DNA from: JAKAGZ01 sp964412105
GTDB taxonomy: Bacteria > Bacteroidota > Ignavibacteria > Ignavibacteriales > Ignavibacteriaceae
Length of the DNA: 16,518 nt
Assembly (NCBI GenBank): GCA_964412105.1
Contig: CAYPNM010000058.1
Location: 1 to 16,518, forward strand
Reading direction: 5' to 3'
Under the pieces are notes generated by a model. The model searched no databases. It saw only the letters and a list, made by a program, of their open reading frames with translations, and was not told the origin of the DNA. How positions within the stretch are numbered: position 1 is the first letter of the stretch; each line of letters starts with the position of its first letter. Shown in pieces: positions 14,201 through 16,518 of this stretch. The position numbers were made by a program, and so were the translations under genes.

Positions 14201-14505
14201 TCCGTATTACCATCATAGGTGCCTGTGAAAACAACCATCGATCCATCGGGAGAAAATTTAGGCATAGTGAGAAGATCCATACCGCTGGCAAGAACATGAG
14301 CCTTGCCTCCTGCTCTTGGCACTTCCCAGAGCTCGCCACCATATTCAAAGACGATCTGCGTCTTCGACATCGAAGGATATCGCAAAAGAAGCAACGGAGA
14401 AGAGGTTGAAGACGAGTTCCCGGAAGAATTTATGCCACCGATGTTCTTTGCAAAGACAGCACTGACCGCTAATATCAGGCATGCAAGCAATCTTAATGAT
14501 TTCAT
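11206..14505 (-). CDS. Tricorn-like serine protease (peptidase family S41B), exported
   Basis: A 1099-residue protein. I start it at ATG 14503-14505, with AAAGG eight bases upstream and a signal peptide (MKSLRLL...AVFA, cleavage near 19), not at an upstream ATG that would add 15 residues and bury the signal. Order: about 40-690, PD40/WD40-like beta-propeller blades with repeated SPDG (SPDGSMVVFTG, SPDGSQIAYVP, SPDGKYIAWFSDRDG); then the core with H750 in SVGHMF; a PDZ domain near 800-845 (PGLKVKEGDYLLAVNG); the second core domain with DERFNHGG; S972 in GSGGD; E1030 in PVENHGVSPD; and a Pro-rich tail. The Ser-Glu spacing of 58 equals that of archaeal Tricorn (S965/E1023), and His-Ser spacing is close (222 versus 219). 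Tricorn degrades oligopeptides; this one should act outside the cytoplasm. Its G+C is visibly higher than the neighbours, suggesting transfer. Confidence 0.93.
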   Translation of the reverse strand: MKSLRLLACLILAVSAVFAKNIGGINSSGNSSSTSSPLLLLRYPSMSKTQIVFEYGGELWEVPRAGGKAHVLASGMDLLTMPKFSPDGSMVVFTGTYDGNTDVYVVPSEGGQPHRLTYHPRPDVAVGWTPDGKNVLFRSRRYSYSDPNQLYTVPVTGGFPKELPLPMAEEGSYSPDGSQIAYVPEFQWEPFWKGYKGGQHTHIWLAKLSDSSVLRLPKHDANESDPMWVDNTVYFLSDAEGPITLFAYDINTTKITKVIENNGFDITSASAGPGGIVYSQFGQLRIYDFSSGKSEDIPVSVSGELPQRRPRFEEVGKNIENYGISPNGVRAVFEAHGEILTVPADKGSIDNLTHSPGVEDREPAWSPDGKYIAWFSDRDGEYDLFIKNQNGTSTLRKVSLNQDDAYYYNILWSPDNNKLLFHDQKLNLWYVDLKAKEPKPIKIDKGTDEALNDFHARWSPDSKWITYSKVMPNYLHAVYIYSIAENKTHQVTDAASDCMFPLFDANGKYLYFSSSTNTGLSQGWLDMSSMNHPITRHVYLTTLKAETPSPVAPETGFEKTDTTSDKDKSKKSISVSIDFEGLGTRMVPLPIAPANYSGMETGKSGVLYLLKAPIVSMNGGQTSIERFDLDSKKTETLQHGVNSFSLAAKGEKMLYRQGEHWFISDTKPKAEPKQLNLSDMKVYVKPHDEWTEMYHDAWRIERAFFYNPNFDGLDIPAAEKEFANYLPGISSRDGLSFLFREMLSYMSVGHMFIYGGYVPKMQEIKVGLLGADYQIEQNRYRITRIFDGGKWNPNLYAPLAQPGLKVKEGDYLLAVNGRQITGDDNIYQIFEDLANQEVTLTVGPNPDTINTQEITIKTIPSESMLRNAAWIEHNMEVVNKMSDGKLGYVYLPNTAEEGYTNFNRYYFSQVDKSGVIIDERFNHGGYISDYIINCMLREPTALNVSRWGRDVVTPPMAIFGPKVMVINQFAGSGGDALPWYFKMKHIGTLVGERTWGGLVGIFGYPVLMDGGGVTAPRIAVEGLDGTFPVENHGVSPDVEVWQDPSQMRQGHDPQLERAIKIAMQELKENPPKQYERPPWRNYHPVLPPLPVPPAETGKQ

Positions 14506-14810
14506 ATCGCTAACCTTTAAAGTGTTTAGAAAGATATTATTTATGTACAAGCAGAAGAAGTCTGCAGGAATTTCTTATGGCAATGTCTTATGGATTAGTT
14601 TAAATATTCGATATCACGCTGCATAAGGAATTTATTTCTCGGCTTACAAAAAAAATCTTTATATAATGCAATCGAATTCAATAAATTTATCAGGCACTAC
14701 TCATCTCATATCGGCAGTTTCATCTTTTTCATAAATGCTGCGTAGCGCGGGTCCTTTACTATATTGCGCACCAAAAGGTTAGCAATCATTTAAGTGTACT
14801 GCATCGAATG
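14506..14810. other. Non-coding gap upstream of the Tricorn-like gene
   Basis: About 305 bases with no gene I can support. The base composition changes here from the G+C-richer protease to AT-rich sequence, so the left edge of the possibly transferred segment should be near 14520-14640. I see no terminal inverted repeat or target duplication. A promoter for the protease on the minus strand is expected but I find no convincing boxes. Confidence 0.5.
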
Positions 14811-14917
14811 GATAATTTTAACTTAAATAAATAAAAGAGATTAGGCAAGAAGAATTTTACTCCCACTTAAGAGCTGATGATTTGCTGGATTCTGGGAATT
14901 TATTAAATAGCTAAATA
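14811..14917 (+). pseudogene. Tyrosine recombinase 3'-end relic H
   Basis: TACTCCCACTTAAGAGCTGATG then ATTTGCTGGATTCTGGGAAT reads YSHLRADDLLDSGNLLNS, matching the YSHLxAEHLLNSVNRLN end of the family. Upstream AGGCAAGAAGAATT is the K-x-T-R-I box with a frameshift. The flanks on both sides also match relic A, so the match continues into the promoter and leader that follow. Confidence 0.7.
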
Positions 14918-14970
14918 AAACTAATGTAAAACTGTAATTGGTTCTAATGGTGATTTGGTTGATGCTCTCA

Positions 14971-14999
14971 TTGACTTTTACACAACCAATTATTATAAT
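14971..14999 (+). promoter_or_regulatory. Near-consensus sigma70 promoter for the third STAS gene
   Basis: TTGACT (14971-14976), a 17-base spacer, and TATAAT (14994-14999). This is the best promoter match in the window, at the same place in the repeated block as TTGACT-17-TAAAAT at 739-767. Predicted start near 15006, giving a leader of ~130 bases before the ATG at 15139. Confidence 0.75.
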
Positions 15000-15012
15000 T
15001 ATTTAAATTTAC

Positions 15013-15099
15013 ATCTACTCCGAGAGAAGGAAACTATCTGAGCCGCCCGACTATAAAAATTTTCTCTAACTGATATATCAAATGCTCTCCCGTAGTAGA
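15013..15099 (+). promoter_or_regulatory. Conserved structured 5' leader, copy 2 (riboswitch-like, unidentified)
   Basis: Counterpart of 781-867. The ends pair as TCTACT/AGTAGA (15014-15019 with 15093-15098), an internal loop (cc/ccgt), then GAGAG (15022-15026) with CTCTC (15085-15089). The inner palindrome TGATATATCA (15071-15080) replaces AGATG-TTA-CATCT of copy 1, so pairing is kept with different bases. The copy-1 ACAA/TTGT helix is not well kept here (only AG/CT). TTCTCT at 15062-15067 could pair with AGAGAA (15023-15028) as an alternative. The ligand or partner is unknown and I know no matching class. Confidence 0.5.
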
Positions 15100-15138
15100 A
15101 TTAGTGAAAATTATTATTTTACTTTAAAGAGGGTATTT

Positions 15139-15444
15139 ATGGATATGCAGGTTCAACATAATGGAGATACATCCACAATCATTATTCATAAAGAAAAGTT
15201 ATTTGGCACGGAAAATGAATCTTTCAAGACTCTAATTAAAGATTCGATTGAAGCAGGCAGTAAAAATATTGTGGTCGATTTATCTAATGTAAATTTCATT
15301 ACGAGTTCAGGAATAGAAAGTTTTGTTCATGCTTGTGCAGTCTGTAAAGTTAAATATGTCAATTTCACCATTAAAAATATCCAATCACATGTAATGGATG
15401 TTTTTTCTACTTTAAGATTGACGGATATAATGAAGATTGACTGA
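15139..15444 (+). CDS. STAS-domain protein, divergent third member
   Basis: A 101-residue single STAS domain. I start it at ATG 15139, six bases after AAAGAGGG. An in-frame ATG at 15082 would place the first residues inside the conserved RNA leader and has no ribosome site. The core reads NIVVDLSNVNFITSSGIESF (43-62), with a beta strand, SSG and the helix that follows. The Asp normally before the phospho-Ser (DSSG) is Thr55; S56 remains as a possible acceptor. It has the standard Gly58, unlike the two other STAS proteins, so it belongs to a different subgroup. It ends ...FSTLRLTDIMKID, the usual last helix. It likely takes part in a partner switch, but the missing Asp could change phosphorylation. 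Driven by the strong promoter at 14971 through the structured leader. Confidence 0.82.
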   Translation: MDMQVQHNGDTSTIIIHKEKLFGTENESFKTLIKDSIEAGSKNIVVDLSNVNFITSSGIESFVHACAVCKVKYVNFTIKNIQSHVMDVFSTLRLTDIMKID

Positions 15445-15530
15445 TTTCGATATCTTTATTTAGATACTTATATTATTGAAGTCTACTCCTGATAAACTGT
15501 GAATAGCCTTACAGACTAAATAATTGAAGT

Positions 15531-15983
15531 TTAGTCCTTGTATTTCCTTGCGTATTCAAGAACAGTTTGGTTAAACCATGCCGCTAAATTATTCGATGCA
15601 CTGCTCAATCCATCTTCTGCAGTGCTGTACATTGTAGAACCGGCATATGCATATACCGGTGAATTGTTATAATTAACCAGTGCAAGCCCAATTACACTTA
15701 GCGCGTATCCATAACGCTTTTGTCCATCTGCTGAAACTATTTCCATTCCTTCAACATATAATTTAAAGTCTTCGTTTTTATCTACTAACACAATATCTTT
15801 ATATGATATAAGGTCTTTTTTGACGGAATTTGATACCACCATCTCTAAGTTGGAAGCATTTTCACCGCTAAAAAATATCTCAACGGCAACTTTTATTTTT
15901 GTTGATTGAGCCGGAACCTCCTTTGTATAGAAAAAGCATAAAGCAGCTAATGCAACAGCTACAACGTACAATCTGATTTTCAT
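15531..15983 (-). CDS. Small exported protein, 150 aa
   Basis: I start at ATG 15981-15983 because AAGGGG lies seven bases upstream and the protein then opens with a standard signal peptide: MKIR, hydrophobic 5-19, cleavage near VPA/QS (25-26). An ATG nine codons upstream would only add a poor N-terminus. The mature part begins with a strand KIKVAVEIFF, then a helix with NLEMVVSNSVKKDLISY, then DIVLVDKNEDFKLYVEGMEI. This resembles the anticodon-binding-like fold seen in CsgG, LpoB and related periplasmic proteins, in which a strand, a helix spanning separate subunits and a ...DxxLV... strand alternate. A second helix, AAWFNQTVLEYARKY, ends the protein. The resemblance is weak and by eye. No lipobox Cys follows the signal, so it should be soluble in the periplasm. 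Convergent with the third STAS gene. Confidence 0.72.
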   Translation of the reverse strand: MKIRLYVVAVALAALCFFYTKEVPAQSTKIKVAVEIFFSGENASNLEMVVSNSVKKDLISYKDIVLVDKNEDFKLYVEGMEIVSADGQKRYGYALSVIGLALVNYNNSPVYAYAGSTMYSTAEDGLSSASNNLAAWFNQTVLEYARKYKD

Positions 15984-16010
15984 TATTAGCCCCTTATTAA
16001 CGAATGACAA

Positions 16011-16262
16011 ATTTATTTTTAGGCAATTTATTTTTTAAAATAATATGGAAAAAAGCTTAAAGTTGCAACAACAATTTTTCTTAAAAAAGATTATTCTATA
16101 ATGTGTGCGGGTTATATAATCAGACCCACTCCCACCGACTTTCGGGATTAGGGTATGGCTTTCGTTGGGTTTTTCATTCAATTTAAGATCATTTACTGAA
16201 AAACTGCACACTCAATTTAGGGTCAGTATTAGTTATTAAAGTTAATTAGTAATGGTGGGCCT
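16011..16262. other. Non-coding gap with a terminator-like fold
   Basis: No gene seen. At 16124-16174, ACCCA pairs with TGGGT, followed by TTTTT on the + strand, enclosing a small CCGA-ctt-TCGG hairpin (16135-16145). No plus-strand gene ends nearby, so its use is unclear. Confidence 0.35.
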
Positions 16263-16363
16263 TAAAACAAAAAGTGCAAATATCGGTTGCTTCGATAAAT
16301 CCAAACAATGTTCATTGGGTTTTTGTTTGGGCGCTCAGCAACCGCTAAACTTTTATACACTTT
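16263..16363. repeat. ~100-base hairpin element, copy 2
   Basis: Nested arms: AAAGTG (16271-16276) with CACTTT (16358-16363), GGTTGC (16285-16290) with GCAACC (16338-16343), and CCAAACAA (16301-16308) with TTGTTTGG (16323-16330). Folded, it is a long bulged hairpin. The left half is similar to 7291-7330 and the two copies have nearly the same length. No open frame is inside. Confidence 0.6.
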
Positions 16364-16484
16364 GATATTCTATCCATTTAGGGCCACTGCGATGCCAGCC
16401 AAAGGCTGATTTAGCTTAATACCCCAGCTTTCTAAATAATAACAAGCTACAATACATCTTGATTAGTTCAGCGGTGTCCGAGTG

Positions 16485-16516
16485 TCCAGACAAAGTTCTA
16501 CTGAACTTTGTCTGGA
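16485..16516. repeat. Perfect 14-bp inverted repeat at the window end
   Basis: TCCAGACAAAGTTC (16485-16498), loop TACT, GAACTTTGTCTGGA (16503-16516). It is the longest perfect stem in the window. The sequence just before it, GTGTCCGAGTG, also contains TGTCC, a part of the arm. No T-run is visible before the window ends, so a terminator cannot be judged. It could be an element end or palindromic repeat. Confidence 0.6.
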
Positions 16517-16518
16517 TG

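Noticed and set aside
15082..15138. Longer N-terminus for the third STAS protein
   Set aside because: The extra codons lie in the conserved leader, lack a ribosome site, and are not STAS-like; AAAGAGGG supports 15139.
15470..15537. Direct repeat ATTGAAGTCTACTCC / ATTGAAGTTTAGTCC, and possible ninth-type relic GTGAATAGCC...AAATAATT
   Set aside because: Short and imperfect, with an 8-base insertion relative to the relic end; not separable from chance in AT-rich DNA.
1..16518. tRNA, rRNA or CRISPR array
   Set aside because: No cloverleaf with the TTCGANTC arm, no rRNA-like conserved blocks, and no regularly spaced identical repeats were found.

Overview
The window is an AT-rich bacterial chromosome segment. 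It has Bacteroidota/Chlorobiota/Ignavibacteriota character: lipoproteins with short signal peptides, single-domain STAS anti-sigma antagonists, a Tricorn-like protease with a signal peptide, an APC permease fused to universal-stress domains, and a mix of good Shine-Dalgarno sites and leaderless-looking A-rich starts. An Ignavibacteria-like source is my best guess, but nothing here (no rRNA, no marker gene) proves it. I see no tRNA, rRNA, CRISPR array or complete transposase/integrase.

Layout. 1-943: small hypothetical gene (-), then a repeat-rich gap holding a decayed integrase end, a sigma70-type promoter and a structured leader. 944-1501: HNH endonuclease (+). 1683-4525: STAS protein (-) and a 762-residue APC permease with two USP domains (-). 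4778-4906: a 42-residue membrane peptide with a strong Shine-Dalgarno, divergent from the permease. 5411-7227: lipoprotein, a second STAS protein (sister of the first) and a DUF3775-like protein, all (+). 7228-7693: hairpin-rich gap. 7694-10876: a multi-spanning GT-C-type glycosyltransferase with a TPR tail, a SnoaL/DUF4440 lipoprotein and a small protein, all (-). 11206-14505: Tricorn-like serine protease (-), clearly richer in G+C than everything around it. 15139-15444: a third STAS protein (+), preceded by the second copy of the promoter and leader. 15531-15983: small exported protein (-). 16011-16518: non-coding, with two conspicuous inverted repeats.

The most striking feature is between the genes. 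At least eight intergenic spots (around 640, 1575, 5120, 7550, 9780, 10545, 11025 and 14870) carry decayed 3' ends of one tyrosine-recombinase gene family. All are on the + strand whatever the direction of the neighbouring genes. The best copy still reads the box II region, the LLGHSDIKVT box and the IYSQL tyrosine. The relics cut the window into blocks of one to three genes, like direct repeats bounding cassettes. Two relics (A and H) are also followed by a matching promoter (TTGACT-17-TATAAT/TAAAAT) and an ~85-nt leader with compensated hairpins. One leader precedes the HNH gene and the other the third STAS gene. These two observations, the relic-punctuated layout and the duplicated promoter/leader, are the best candidates for something undescribed.

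The genes do not form one pathway. Recurrent themes are STAS-type partner-switch signalling (three proteins, no kinase or phosphatase in view), envelope and export functions (two lipoproteins, two secreted proteins, glycosyltransferase) and accessory DNA turnover.
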